A DNA stretch of 64,000 bases from Sipunculus nudus (lineage: Eukaryota > Annelida > Sipuncula > Golfingiida > Sipunculidae), in NCBI GenBank assembly GCA_026874595.1, contig CM049306.1:100121642-100185641 (forward strand). The letters run 5' to 3'. Both the position numbers and the translations under genes were made by a program. Shown here piece after piece: positions 13,225-24,867 of this stretch. The notes beneath the pieces were generated by a model. It was not told the DNA's origin and searched no databases. It saw only the letters and a list, made by a program, of their open reading frames with translations. The first letter of the stretch is position 1; every line of letters begins with the position of its first letter.

Positions 13225-16200
13225 GAGTAAAATAGACTAAATTCAGTGCGTTATAGAAATTTTCCGACTTCTTCTTTACTTTTTATAATATAATCAGAAG
13301 CTTCTTTCACTCTGGAATATTCACATTATTGATATTAATGTCGTATATGGATTTTGTTTCTTTATGGATTTGCTTCGTTAAGCCTTTCCATGGTATAGAA
13401 TTCCCTCAGTCCATCCAATATAAATGATGTGTAATCAAAAGGGACACAGTGGGAAGCTGAGTCGAATTAATTGCGCTTACTGGAAAGGATTAGACTGCAG
13501 TAGGGTTACTTTAAATACAGGGTGACTGAGCCAATATTATAGTTTAATACAAACGATTATATTCACCCTTGTTAACCAGTACGCACAATTACATCACCAG
13601 TATCAAATTTAATAACAGAAAATAATGAATATCTGAGACCTTTAAGATGATTATTTTCATGCTGCTGCACGGACTATTTTTAACACTGCTGTCACATAAA
13701 TAAGATCTGCAACATAGTCCTGCAACATTGACACCACAGGAACGACGACACGTCACCAGCAGACCACATCTCATGACTCGTAATGTTAGTGTTGTCAATT
13801 TATTTTCAAGGGCGGGGGATGATTCGCAGGCGTGTGAAGGTAGTAAAAATTGGGACATCTTGCAAGCACTATATGCTGTTTGATTGACGGTTTAAATCAT
13901 TCTCATTGTCGATAATAGTAGTAAACAGAGGTACCAAGGTGTCTGGACCATGCTTGGCATTAATAACCGTTTACCATAGGTTCAGGTCTGCCGATGCTAC
14001 CTGCTAAAATAACTTGTCTACATCTGCTTGGACTAGGACATCAAAATAAATGTACCGCTGTTAGTTAAACCTGACTCCGGATTTTAAACTAAATGTCTTA
14101 AAACAGTGCAGTCAACAAATACTACACAGTGGATTAAACAAGTACCTCACAGCCACATTAATATACACCTGTTAGATAAATATATCGCTGTTATATGATT
14201 AAAATAAGTGCCTAAAACATAAACTTTAAATTTGGCAGTCCACAAGCAACCACCGTCTATTCGCCAAAGCTCTAGGCGTTTCGGCAGATACACGTGTAGG
14301 GCAAATCGGGAAATTTAGCCTGATATAAGTTCGGCTAATAAAAATCACCCAATGGCCGATACAGGACATGTATACGAATGTTGAGAATAAACACACAGAC
14401 AAAGCACTCTTATAAGATCGACCGATGGCCGATGGTATATTTATTCTGCTGATGCTGGGAATCATGAAGTTATAAACTGATGAATGGTACCGTCAATATT
14501 CCCACATATAGGACCTATTTTTGTTAACCATAAAACCTATATGATAATGGAGCATGAATTGGTTTGTGGGCTGGTATTATTTGCTAGAGAACATGTAGCA
14601 TAGCAATAAGAATGGTCCCTCGTGTATGTGACATTACGTTTCCGTTACTAAATGAGATAAAAGCGAAATAATAATAATTCAAATGGCATTCTCTGAATAA
14701 GAAATGATTTCTGTCCAGAACGATTGCTTATATCTACTCACGAATATTAAGAAAAACGACGGTAGGAATGGTACCCTGGTAATGTAAAAATGGTGTCCTT
14801 TTATTCAGAGATAATACTGTTGGCAACATAATTACATAGAATACTGTGGTCTTTATCCGATTTCATCGCAGATACTGTTCGTCTTTCTTCTGTAGTCCCA
14901 GTGGAGACTGAAGAAGAATATTATTAACCTCAAAACGTGCCTTAGCGAGAAATAATACGTTTCATTAAAAAAAGAAGCCAAGTCGGCATCAAGATAGGAA
15001 ATAAGCTTACAAATATTTGATGCTTTTCTTTGTATTTATCTGCCTGGGGAGAGGTCCCAATATAATATTCTTTCCTCTTTGGCAAGCAAGCACGCAACCT
15101 CAACACGTGCCGAGCCAGCGCGGCGAGGATCCTGCAGAGGTTGCTATTCCAGTTGTCGGTCTCTGAGTCTGTCCCAGTGTGAACTCTCTGGATTTAACAA
15201 ACCCTCTTGATTTGAAGCGAACAAACATTTTAAAACTATTTTCTATAATTCAGGGCACCTTCCCATCACTCAGTGATGTTCTCATATTCTGACTCATTAT
15301 CATTATAATACACAGGATATACCAGTATAGTGAAGTCTGACTTATTATTTTGACATTCTATTACATAGGAACCCGTAATTGGGTCCCAAAATACGGCCTA
15401 ATAAACATGGGACTACAAACTAACCGTATTCTTCAATAATGTACTGAAATTGTTATTGATGAACTAGTCTAGGCATATTTGATACATTTTTCACTGCATG
15501 CATAAATAATAATATCAGTCGGTAGACACCGTACATCCATGTTAAAAATGTAGCTTACATGAAACTGTCGCCTAATACAGGTTTTTTTTACAGGTCCCTC
15601 AACCTTGTTTGTCGTGAATGTATCAGTTTCTTTGTTATAACGGAATCTGAAGGCGTTTCTCATGAGCCCCACCATCATTCGCTCTGCTAATTCAATCAGT
15701 ATGTTAGACGACGCGCCATGTCATTGCCAAGGCGGAACTTCCAAGTCCATCAAGAAGACACTTAAAGGTGCGCATTCATCTACCTTTTCAAAACGATTTT
15801 ACTTATTTCTGGCTTCTGTAGTGTATATATTAGTAATCTAAGGGTAATTTTGAATGTGGAAAGTTCTTATTACGCCTTTGTGAGATGTATTAACTTGTTT
15901 ATCATCAACATGTTTGTAAACACAGCAATATTAACAAACTGGAAAAACATGTAACCTGAGGTGGTAGGCTGCATACATTTGGAGGTAGAAAGGTCACTTG
16001 TTGCAAAACTCCATTGGCAAGTTCTGGCTTATCTCACTTGCTGCCAGATGCCCTTGTTGAATTTGCTTTGATAATTTTGGTGGGCCCCCACATATTCTAA
16101 ACATGTTGATATAAATAAAAGAAGCAGCCTGTGTGTGGTGATATCGACGCTTTATGGCCTACTTTTATAAAATCCCCAAGGGATTACCATTAGTGTAAAA

Positions 16201-16765
16201 AGCTCAGATAGGTGATTGGGTCCTTTAAACCATATCGTATATATAGTGACTGTAAACATATATTTGGATTCTAAACTATGGTCGTTGTTGTTTTGAACGG
16301 GCACATTTCTAAAGCATCACCAAGGCTGGCCCATATTATTTCTGGTTTAATATTTTAACATTACATCTTAATATTTTTTCCATAAAGGAACTATTATCCT
16401 TTTTTCTGATTTATTTGATAAAGAAACCACATGGTTTCAATCCAACCATGCTAATAAATATTAACCAACTCACGTTCATAGGTCACTTGGCAGAGTGTGT
16501 TAATTCTCAACTAATATCTAGTAAAAGAATTGTATAATTAGATATATGTTAGGATATTCTGAACAATTTCTTGTGGCCTAATTCAAAGTCCGCTGAAAAA
16601 ACGGATCAACGCCTGGGCCTGCCAGCTCTGATTTAAATAACCGTTGAGATTATCAATAACTCTGTTACATGTGGTGTGCTAGTGTGTGTTGAAAAACAGA
16701 TGTTCCTAACACCATCAAAACAAGGGCCAGTGCTGGGTATTATGCATAGTATTTTCGTAAGGACC
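13223..16765. other. noncoding stretch, nothing recognised
   Basis: No supported gene. A less AT-rich patch at about 15080-15200 stands out from its surroundings but shows no splice sites, ORF or RNA fold that I can name. Confidence 0.4.
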
Positions 16766-16848
16766 CAGTGGCGTATACAGGATTTGAAAATAGAGGGGGC
16801 GCAGCCCTAAAATCGAGAAAGGGGGGTGTTCTGCTTCTTTTAGACATG

Positions 16849-16923
<75 letters not shown>

Positions 16924-17889
16924 AATGTTAATAAATCTTTTTTTTAATTATATTAATATTCCACAAAGCCCTATCAGTAGGAAGCAAGCATATTGAAACT
17001 TGTTTGAATACACTGCGTGGCTGTTAAATTGTCTCCTACTAAACATATCAAATAATGTTAGTTCGTTGCAAAATTATTATGATTATTATATGTAAATTTG
17101 TAAGGTATCTAGTTTAAAATGTTTATTATGTTAACCGTAGGACCCTCATCTATATATAATGCATCATTTGAACAACAGAAAAATACATGCATCAATAAAT
17201 GAAGTGTTGTAACTTAATTGTAATTTTTAAGTAGAAGATAGTATGCACACATGTAAAGGAACTGAAATGGATTAACTATTATATGTCACTGAATCTGTCA
17301 AAGGTTACTACATCTATTTTTCATGCAGAGCTTTAATATAGGGTTTCTTCACTTCTGCACACAAACAAAATAGAAAAGAGGGATAGTAAAAAACATGAGA
17401 GAAATGTGTAAGTATATAATCACTTTACTGTTTAGATTTATTTTAGAAATTTTCAAAGTTGACACTCTTTACATTTACGTTACAGACAATATCTTGCTAA
17501 GCTTTTGTTCTTTCTTCACAAAATTTCAACAAATACAACAAAACTAGTTTCTCTTTAGGTCAATAGAAACCTTTAGAACTGATAATAAATATATACATTA
17601 TAAAATCAGATATATATATATATCTATATTTACATTACAGACAAGATCTTTCTTGCTTTTCTCCTTTTTTTCCATATGGTAATACCGTTAGCATAACCGT
17701 ACACAGAGAAACATGAAAATATTTATTTACTAAAAACGCCATATTTTATCTATGTGTGTGTTTATTCAAATAATCGAACAATAATAAAATTGAGTTAACA
17801 AAACACTTGCCAGTAATTGACTGGTATAGGTGTTAGCAGAATTTTAGGGAGGGGGGCACCCCTTTGCGCCCCCTATGAATACGCCCCTG
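16766..17889. mobile_element. non-autonomous DNA element, 5-bp GGACC TSD
   Basis: The ends are imperfect inverted repeats: the left starts CAGTGGCGTATACAGG, and the right read inward starts CAGGGGCGTATTCATAGGGG. Both continue with GGGGGCGCA and CCTAAAAT motifs. The direct repeat GGACC sits immediately outside both ends (16761-16765 and 17890-17894). There is no coding capacity; the interior is AT-rich and holds a (TA)n tract. Five base pairs is not the duplication length of hAT (8) or PIF/Harbinger (3), so the superfamily is left open. Confidence 0.75.
16851..16923. repeat. (TA)n microsatellite inside the 16766 element
   Basis: About 70 bp of TA repeats with one interrupting A, near the left end of the element. 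Confidence 0.97.
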
Positions 17890-17968
17890 GGACCTGGAGG
17901 TCGGCCCCGGGTTAAGTTCGTGATTACTGAGTGATTTCCCTGTTGTATTCAAGTCATATCTCTGTAAT

Positions 17969-18004
<36 letters not shown>

Positions 18005-18094
18005 TATCAAAAATATAAAATTTATATAAATTATTAAAGTATCCATTAATACAAATATATAATGTATACATATTATGATATATAGCATATATAT

Positions 18095-18144
<50 letters not shown>
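17969..18144. repeat. compound (CA)n-(TA)n and (GA)n microsatellites
   Basis: A CA run passes into TA at 17969-18004. After a short AT-rich gap, a pure GA run occupies 18108-18144. Confidence 0.95.
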
Positions 18145-18146
<2 letters not shown>

Positions 18147-18905
18147 ATGTATTTCTTACCGACCTGGTGCTAGATCAATGCAGCAAATACGCCAGGCCGA
18201 GGGACTTGCAACGTTACAAGGTTGTGGGGTCAAATCAAGTTCAGGGTCAAGCTATTATTGAAGACAGTTGATGGTATTTGTATGTTTACTAATGACATCA
18301 CATTAAACAGCTGCCGGTTAAACGTGTGCAAACTCCGCGTGTAGCTGGAACAGATCCATTCACCGATGACCAGCTGCTTGACCTTGGGTCAGCTGGTGCC
18401 CAGCCCCTGTGATGAATTGGCAGTTAAAGAAATCAACATCCAGCGAAAACATGAACACGTCAAACCTCGCTCTATCCGCCCCATTATGCGAATTTGCCCT
18501 CTGGAGTTAGTCAATTTTTGACTGCTCCGACTCCTATATTTGACGCAAATTAGCGGTCTACAACTGTCCTCGTAGACGTACCGTTGCTGCAGTTGTTGCA
18601 GAATTACTATAGAGCCATACGTGAACCAAGTTATATTATATAAATAACTCTCTCCCATTTGTAAGAAACCATGTGACAAACACAGGCCACTTTGCTGATT
18701 AACTAACTAAATGCGGCTTTACTGTGTCATTGGTAGGAATATAAGTTTCATTATACCCGTGGATATAATATGATCTAAATTAAAAAAAAAAACAAAGTAG
18801 ATCTAAATGAAATACTTTCTAATTCCTCCTTGCATAAGATGCTCCTTCCTAGAATATCATAGACTACCTGTAACATTAAAAACAAGTGACCCAGGGGTCA
18901 TGACG

Positions 18906-20515
18906 CTCAGCTGACTAAGAAAAAATTCACAAAGGGAATTTTATCAATGCAGAATTTTGTAGGTGATATCCCCATTCATCTTAAGCATAGCTCAGAGGAT
19001 ATGGGTAACAGAGACTTAATTTCAGGGTTCCAAGCAGATTTTACATGTACCTCCCTGGGTGTTAAGTTAGGATTCTAGATCCAATAGTTACAATTTGTCG
19101 CCTGTTAACAGATGACCACATCCTTGAAGGTCTATAAAATAGAGAAAAAAATCGTAAAAATCGAAAAAATCCACGTGGCGCCACCAGTCTGCAGGAAGTA
19201 ATGAAAGACTCCATGATCAATATGCATGCAAAGAGTCATGGTGATAATTGCATAAGTTGTTCAGATAATGGAGCTCTATATCATATTTTTAATTATTCCG
19301 CGGGGTATTTCAGAGCCCCATAACTTGGAGAATATGGGTAACAGAGACCTAATTTCGTGTTTCCACACAGACGTTTCACGGGCCTCCCTGCATGTAAAGA
19401 GAGAAGATTCTAGGTCCAGTCTTTACGATTTGTGCCCTGTTAACAGATAACAGCATCTTTAAGGTCTCAAAAATAAAAAAATAACGTAAAAAATCGCAAA
19501 AAATAAAGGTAGCGCCACCAGTCAGCAAAAACAGATGAAACACTTCATGGCCAATATCTATGCAAAGAATCTTGGTGATCAATGCATAAGTTGTTCAGAT
19601 ACTTGAGCTTTTGTGTCAAATTTTCCATTATTCTTGGGGTATTTTGGAGCCCCACAGCTCAGAGGTAATGGGTAACAGAGAATTAATTTTAGGTTTCCAA
19701 GGAGATTCATGGACCTCCCTGTATATCAAGAGAGAAGATTCTAAGTCCAGTCGTTACGATTTGTGTCCTGTTAACAGATGACCACATCTTAAGGTCTCAA
19801 AAATAAAGAAAAAAATCGTTAAAATCGGAAAAATACAGGTGGCGCCACCAGTCTGCAGAAACTGATGAAACATTCCATGACCAATATCCATGCAAAGGAT
19901 CATGGTTATCAATGCATTAGTTGTTCAGATACTGAAGCCTTTGTATTAAATTTTCCATTATTCTGGGAGGTACTTCAGAGCCCAATAGCTAGAAGAATAT
20001 GGGTAACAGAGACCAAATTTTAGGTTTTCAAGGAAACTTTTTGTGGACCTCCCTGCATATCAAGAGAGAAGGTTATAGGTCCAGTCGTAACAATTTGTGC
20101 CCTGTTAACAGATGACCGCATCTATTAAGGTGTCAAAAATAGAGAAAAAAATGTAAAAAATAAAAAAAAAAAAAAGGCAGCGCCACCAGTCTGCAGAAAC
20201 TGATGAGACACTCCTTGATCAATATCTTTGCAACGAATCATGGTGATCAATGCATAAGATGTTCAGATACTTGAGCTTTTGTATCAAATTTTCCATTATT
20301 CTGGGGGTACTTCGGAGCCCCATAGCTCGAAGAATATGGGTAACAGAGACATAATTCCAAGTTTTCAAGGAGATTTACATGGACCTCCCTGGATGTCAAG
20401 TTGGAAGATTCCAGGCCCAGCGATTACAATTTGTGCCCTGTGAACGGACAGAGATGGCCGGACGGACGACGGACAAAGGGTGATCGCTATAGTTCAGATA
20501 ACTTAGTCAGCTGAG
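18906..20515. mobile_element. 334-bp tandem repeat array bounded by 14-bp inverted repeat
   Basis: Roughly five degenerate copies of a ~334-bp unit; the marker CTGTTAAC recurs at 19102, 19437, 19768 and 20102, with CTGTGAAC at 20438 (spacings 335, 331, 334, 336). Conserved patches include GTGGCGCCACCAGTCTGCAG and ATATGGGTAACAGAGAC. The array is framed by the perfect inverted repeat CTCAGCTGACTAAG (18906-18919) and CTTAGTCAGCTGAG (20502-20515). The right tail carries GGACGGACGACGGACAAAGG, a style I associate with molluscan interspersed repeats. No ORF of substance. A non-autonomous element with internal tandem units is the best reading; no target duplication was confirmed. Confidence 0.7.
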
Positions 20516-20784
20516 TTAAAAAAAGGACATTTTTTTCACACACAGGCGGGCCAACTTAAGGGAATACTTTACTCGTTTCCGCCGCACGTTTGTGAATATC
20601 TGAAGCCGGTTGCAAGTAAAATTAATATATAAAAATATTACTTCCCTTTGAGCGACCTTATGTAGCAATTTAATGAAATGTTTATGGCCCTTATTCAAGA
20701 ACGTGCGTTCTTTAAGGTTTCCAAAGGACGCGATTATTTCAAAAAGGGCTTATTATCTGCGATATAAATTTTCCAAAACACTTA

Positions 20785-21110
20785 TAGTCCAGTTGGAAAT
20801 AGGGGTCATCATGCACCCCCCTGAAATATACTTCTAATTGGTTTTTCTATATTGCAAAAAATGTGTAGAAAATGATTAGCTATGTTAAAAAGTTGTCCGG
20901 ATGTCCCACATATGATTTATGCAAATTAGTGCCGCCATTACCGAAAAATCTATTATTCGCTATATCTCAGCCTGTAATGCAGATAACTCAACAAATAAGG
21001 TGTCTAGACCCATGTTTTCATGGTTAAAGATTGTGATAAAACTACTCTTGAAGTAACAGCATGTGTCCATGGCATCTTAGTATGCAAATAAGTGCTGTTA
21101 TAACAAAAAA
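20785..21110 (+). repeat. left terminal inverted repeat
   Basis: Inverted match to 25075-25400. It contains two related blocks about 160 bp apart, each carrying a GTGC(C/T)G..ATTA or GTGCTGTTATA core followed by AAAAATCTATT (near 20930 and 21088), so the repeat is itself built from a shorter unit. Homology fades into the coding region's 3' flank by about 21180. Confidence 0.85.
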
Positions 21111-21186
21111 ATCTATTCTTTATTATATCCCAGCTGATATTGCAGATCAGTGAACAAATGAACTGTCGAAGTGACCACACTTAGTC

Positions 21187-21192
21187 TTTATT
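21187..21192 (-). terminator. candidate polyadenylation signal
   Basis: AATAAA on the minus strand, about 46 nt past the stop codon of the last transposon coding piece. Position and orientation fit 3'-end formation of the transposon mRNA; the signal is short, so chance is possible. Confidence 0.4.
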
Positions 21193-21238
21193 ATTTTAAA
21201 TAAGCAGTCAAGTGATGGGTTCTCTACTATCAGATCCA

Positions 21239-22019
21239 TCACTCATCATCATCACTTTCAATTAAACTGTCCAAGTCAAACTCGTCCTCTATATCTCCTT
21301 CCTCCTCAACCTCTTCATGATCACCAGTATCTAGCAGATCAACCAGTGAGGCTGGGAGGACTGGACCAGGTTCCAACTCTCCTCTGTCATTCTTCATCCA
21401 TCCCTGCCCCTCATCGTAGGGTTTTGGCTTTTCCAGGATGGGCTGATCAGCTCGTTTATACAAGGCGGCGCGATAGTTCACACGCTGAATGTGCGGCTTC
21501 AGAGCAGAGTGGCAGGGAGGAAGGCGAGCTAGGTCAACCCTTGACTTGGAAGTGAGTTTCTCATCTTCCCCCACCATCTTGCGCAGTAGCTTGGCACGGA
21601 CAACATCAACCGATGACTCGCGACTCTGTCCATACATCAGGCAGGTGAACTGTTCCAACTGCTTCAGCACCTCAGTCTTGACAGTCCAATCATCACCAAG
21701 TTGCCTAAATGCCTTCTGAAACCTGGGGTTCTTCTCCAGCTTTTTCAATGGCCCCACTTTCCCCTTCCCCTTGAAGGCACTGGTGCAGTCCTCTCCACTG
21801 AACACATAGAACCCAAGAAGAGTGGCACAGTAGTCTTCTCCCAGGGACTCAGCAAGTTCAGACAGATTTAGTAGCTGTCGATGTTTCCGTGACCCTGTAT
21901 CCAGGTATACTGTCAGCTTGATTGCATGAGCATGGTAGAGGAGAATCACAAGGATATCTGTGTCTGGGGTTCTGACAACAGCATTCTTGTATCCGAGGGC
22001 AGCGGCATGATGGAGGTAT
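21239..22019 (-). CDS. transposon protein, C-terminal XPG/FEN-like nuclease part
   Basis: Final coding piece of the Academ-like element, about 260 residues. It opens after a good acceptor (TTATAAACAG at plus 22020-22029) with YLHHAAALGYKNAVVRTPDTD. The pattern matches XPG/FEN nucleases: a VVRTPDTDILV strand with paired aspartates (residues 22-31, numbering from the in-frame Met at 22039), a hydrophobic segment, then LLGFYVFSGEDCTSAFKGKG (74-93), equivalent to the LLGxDYxxGIxGIGxKxA helix-two-turn-helix region of FEN1. The acidic EAD-type motif expected just before YLHHAA in the XPG-I region is absent. The last 30 residues are very acidic (EEVEEEGDIEDEFDLDSL) and end in DDDE. Function inferred: DNA cleavage or processing during transposition. 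The resemblance is by eye. Confidence 0.7.
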
Positions 22020-22160
22020 CTGTTTATAAGAAGAGGCACAAACTAAATATAAACACATTTACTAGATGATCTTGTTTCATAATGCATGAAAATTAGAAAC
22101 AGTTATCTATTAGAATTTCCACTGTAAAAGTCACAATTTGGGCATGTTAGTTGCACACAC
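22020..22160 (-). other. candidate intron, possibly a deletion scar
   Basis: A 141-bp gap between coding pieces with consensus edges on the minus strand: CTCCAG|GTGTGTGCAA at the 5' side and TTATAAACAG|ATACC at the 3' side. Removing it keeps the frame, giving NYSR then YLHHAA. In related proteins, as I remember them, some 200 residues separate these two motifs, so the intron may be a fusion of two introns after loss of the exon(s) between. Confidence 0.55.
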
Positions 22161-23074
22161 CTGGAGTAGTTGTGGCCATCAAATGCGAAGAAAAGCTCGG
22201 CCATCTCTCCATTGCATTTGTGGAACAGTTGGATGTTGTTTGTCTTGCCGGAGTGGAGGAGCATGAAGACAAGATGACAGTGTGTAATGAATGACAGCCA
22301 GAAGGCAGCTGTCTTCCCAAGATGGCCTTTGCGCACTTTCTCCTCATAATCACGGTACTTCTGGATGAGGGTTAGAGTGGAGGGGTCTTCCAGGGCTTTG
22401 TTGAGGTGTTCTTGGTTGCAAGACTGAGTCATGTTGAGAAGTGCAGTGGGGTCATCAATGGGGATGTTCTCCTCCTCGGTGAACCGCTCCATGAGCAGCC
22501 TCTCCATTGCTTCACACGTGGTTTTAAGGCAAAAGAGGGACTTGGCATATGCCTTTCCACTGAGAACACCTTTGAGGGATCCACTTGTCACCAGCTGTGC
22601 CTCCAACAGAATCTCTGCATATCCAGAGCCACGCATTTTGTGTCCTGTGAGCATCCCGATATAGTTCATGGATGTGTGAAAGGGTCCAATCATGACAACA
22701 TGATTGGCAAATTCTTCTGGCCATCGCCAGATGATGGGTAGGGCTTTCAAACAGACTCCAAGATCAAATGTATTCAGGACCCACTTCTGACCCACCTCAA
22801 CCGTGGCTTCCTCAGAGCGCTTCAACAGCTCACGAACAACTGAATTGTCAGTGATTGGTTGATGGATGGGTGTTAAGTAGTCCACTGTTGATTTTCTAGG
22901 TGGGGGAGTCCCAGGTGCAGAGGTAAAGCCCCCTAGGCCAGGCACTGGTTGCTTTCCATTACTGCCAATGTATCTGCTGAAGAGCCAGACGTAGTACTCA
23001 TGCATCTTAGTAGCATAGACTGTGTCATTCTCTGCAGGGGGTGTAAATGAGGAGCCCTCAGGAAACTTTGGCCA
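22161..23074 (-). CDS. transposon protein, second transposase-like part
   Basis: Third coding piece, about 300 residues, open from before the Met at 23005 to the donor at 22161. Visible features (numbering from that Met): a Pro/Gly-rich stretch at 20-37, NTFDLGVCLKALPIIWRWPE (79-98), MIGPFHTSMNYIG (105-117), GSGYAEILLEAQLVTSGS (126-143), and a terminal FFAFDGHNYSR. These blocks recur, in my recollection, in a large family of long uncharacterised invertebrate proteins linked to mobile DNA. D81 and the acidic residues of AEILLEA are candidates for transposase catalytic positions, but I cannot assign them firmly. In the same frame upstream of the Met the sequence continues sensibly (FPEGSSFTPPAENDTVYATK), so the true piece starts near 23074 and joins the preceding one by a frame change. 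Confidence 0.7.
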
Positions 23075-24257
23075 ACACGACTGAACTGCAAGGGAGGAAG
23101 TGTTTCTGGTGTGTTGACTTTCAGGCTACGCTGTTGTGACTTGTTGATGATAGGCAGCGTTCGGACCTTAGAGGTCTCAAACCCAGGCCTGACTTCCTGC
23201 ACCATGATTCCTCCAGCACTGTTGACAATGTTCCTGCCGTGCACACTTGTTGTGGTTTTATTGAGGTTGTCCCACTCACAATGGAAGACAATATTGCCCT
23301 CTCCTGTCACAATTTGGGGTGTCAGATAAGTCGAAACTTCATCTAGGGCCTTGGCCAGAGCAGTTTCCAACCCTAAGCCAAAATCGTAGCTCTCAGAGTG
23401 GCCAAGCCTGTGTAATATTGTGGTGAGCTGCTTGCTTCGGAACAGGTGCCTGACAGTCATACAAAGGAGCATGTGTTTTGGTAACTTCCATTTTCCCTCA
23501 GACACTGCACGGCACAGATCTTGCCCAATGGAGAATACCAGACGCTTCATCTTTTCGCTTATCTCTAAATCTTCCTTGCCAACCATAACAATGCTGAGGA
23601 AACGGACAAGGTCTGGCGGTAGGAGCTTTTCAGAAATGAGCTCCATGTCATCAGCTGTCGGTGGCCAGGGTAGTCCTTTGGACAGGCTGAAAGCTTGAAG
23701 AATATTATGCCGACGGAGGAGAGCAACATCTTGGTACTTATCTGCGCTTCCTAGAGTGTAGGCTCTTGCAAGGGCATTAGAAACAGTGGTTTTTGAATTG
23801 TACACAAGCCAGAATAAAATAGCATCACCTTTGTCACGATTCACCTTCATGAAGCTTACATCGTCCTTAATTGGCTCATTCTGTAGGCGTTTCAGTAGTT
23901 TCTCAGAGCGATAGTTTGGGTTCTCATATCCATGCTGTTTCAGTTCTTCAACATAAAGCAAACGCAAGGAAGATAGCTGAAGTACCTCATTCTGCTGGAC
24001 AACATGGGTTTGAATATGCTCCAGTACTAAGCTGAGTGCCTTCTCATGGGCAGCTGACATGCAAGCATAATCAGTATCCTTTGATCCTTTGGCCTTGTGA
24101 ATATTGCGTTCGTAGTTAGCGAATGCTGTGCGGAAAGATTTGAAGCATGATGGATGGTGTTTGGCCTCACAAGCAAAAAGGTCTTTGTCTTTGACCTGTC
24201 GATGAAGTCGAACTAGACCCAATTTCTCGGCCCGTGTTTCGATTTGCTCCCATGCAT
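23075..24257 (-). CDS. transposon protein, central transposase-like part
   Basis: Second coding piece, about 390 useful residues. Upstream of the first Met (24222) the frame is open from about 24260 and reads NAWEQIETRAEKL, so coding probably enters by a frame change from the first piece. Features (numbering from Met 24222): FACEAKHHPSCF at 16-27, a Cys/His cluster that may complete the zinc-binding region begun in the N-terminal piece; a long helical stretch at 60-110; RLGHSESYDFGL at 272-283; and FHCEWDNLNKTTTSVHGRNI at 313-332, where WDN is a conserved motif in this protein family as I remember it and D318 a candidate catalytic aspartate. After NTPETLPPLQFSR the meaningful frame moves to the next piece. 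A DDE-type transposase is inferred, not proven. Confidence 0.7.
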
Positions 24258-24767
24258 TGTCTTATAAGACGAGAAGTTTTCAACTCTCTCAGTTTTGCGA
24301 TCAGCACCTTTGATCTCCACTTTGTCACAGAAAATACACTGTGGTGGGAAGATGGGTCCAGAAGACAGTTTACGAGGGGAGTGATGCCATTGTGAGGTTG
24401 ATGCTTCTGGTTCTGCATCATCTCCCAGAAGATGGAGGTTGCCAGTAAATCGCTGATAACACTGGCGGTGATACCCAAAACTTTCCAGGTCATCAGGGAG
24501 AGTTGTGGGGATCTGGTCACACACTGACTGCATACGATATGGGGAGTCATGTGCTTGGTGGAGACGTCGGTCTCGGATGTTATGAAGCTGCTGTAGTTTT
24601 TCATTGGCAGTTCCTATGATTCCACTGAGGGGTGTAAAATGACCATGGTCAGACAATGCCTGTAAATTAAGAATGCAGTAAGTCTTTGGGGAGTGGGGGT
24701 TGCAGCATCCATGCTCCGTCCACGCTTTCTTTTGGGCATGATGGGTTAGTACGTCTACCACCACCAA
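24258..24767 (-). CDS. transposon protein, N-terminal Cys/His-rich part
   Basis: First coding piece. The open frame from the Met at 24767 contains SVCDQIPTTL (81-90), GYHRQCYQRFTGN (98-110) and PPQCIFCDKVEIK (141-153). Together with CEAKHHPSC of the next piece these form the C/H pairs of a probable zinc-binding DNA-recognition region. A different start is likely: an ATG at 24739 in another frame gives MPKRKRGRSMDA, whose PKRKR looks like a nuclear localisation signal, and an acceptor-like TTCTTAATTTACAG lies at the switch point near 24662. Either an intron or a frameshift would link the two. The frame breaks down again at 24258-24272, where translation would stop at RNWV within 50 nt unless shifted. 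Confidence 0.6.
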
Positions 24768-24867
24768 ACTACACTATGCTACCACCACGTTCTACTACAC
24801 TGTTTATCTGGAATGGAAAAGAGGAATGACTATTAATACCAAGGCTAATAGCAACAGGTTAAGAAAA

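Noticed and set aside
21346-23698. Plus-strand and alternate-frame ORFs inside the transposon
   Set aside because: They overlap the minus-strand coding pieces, which carry the recognisable motifs; these are shadows.
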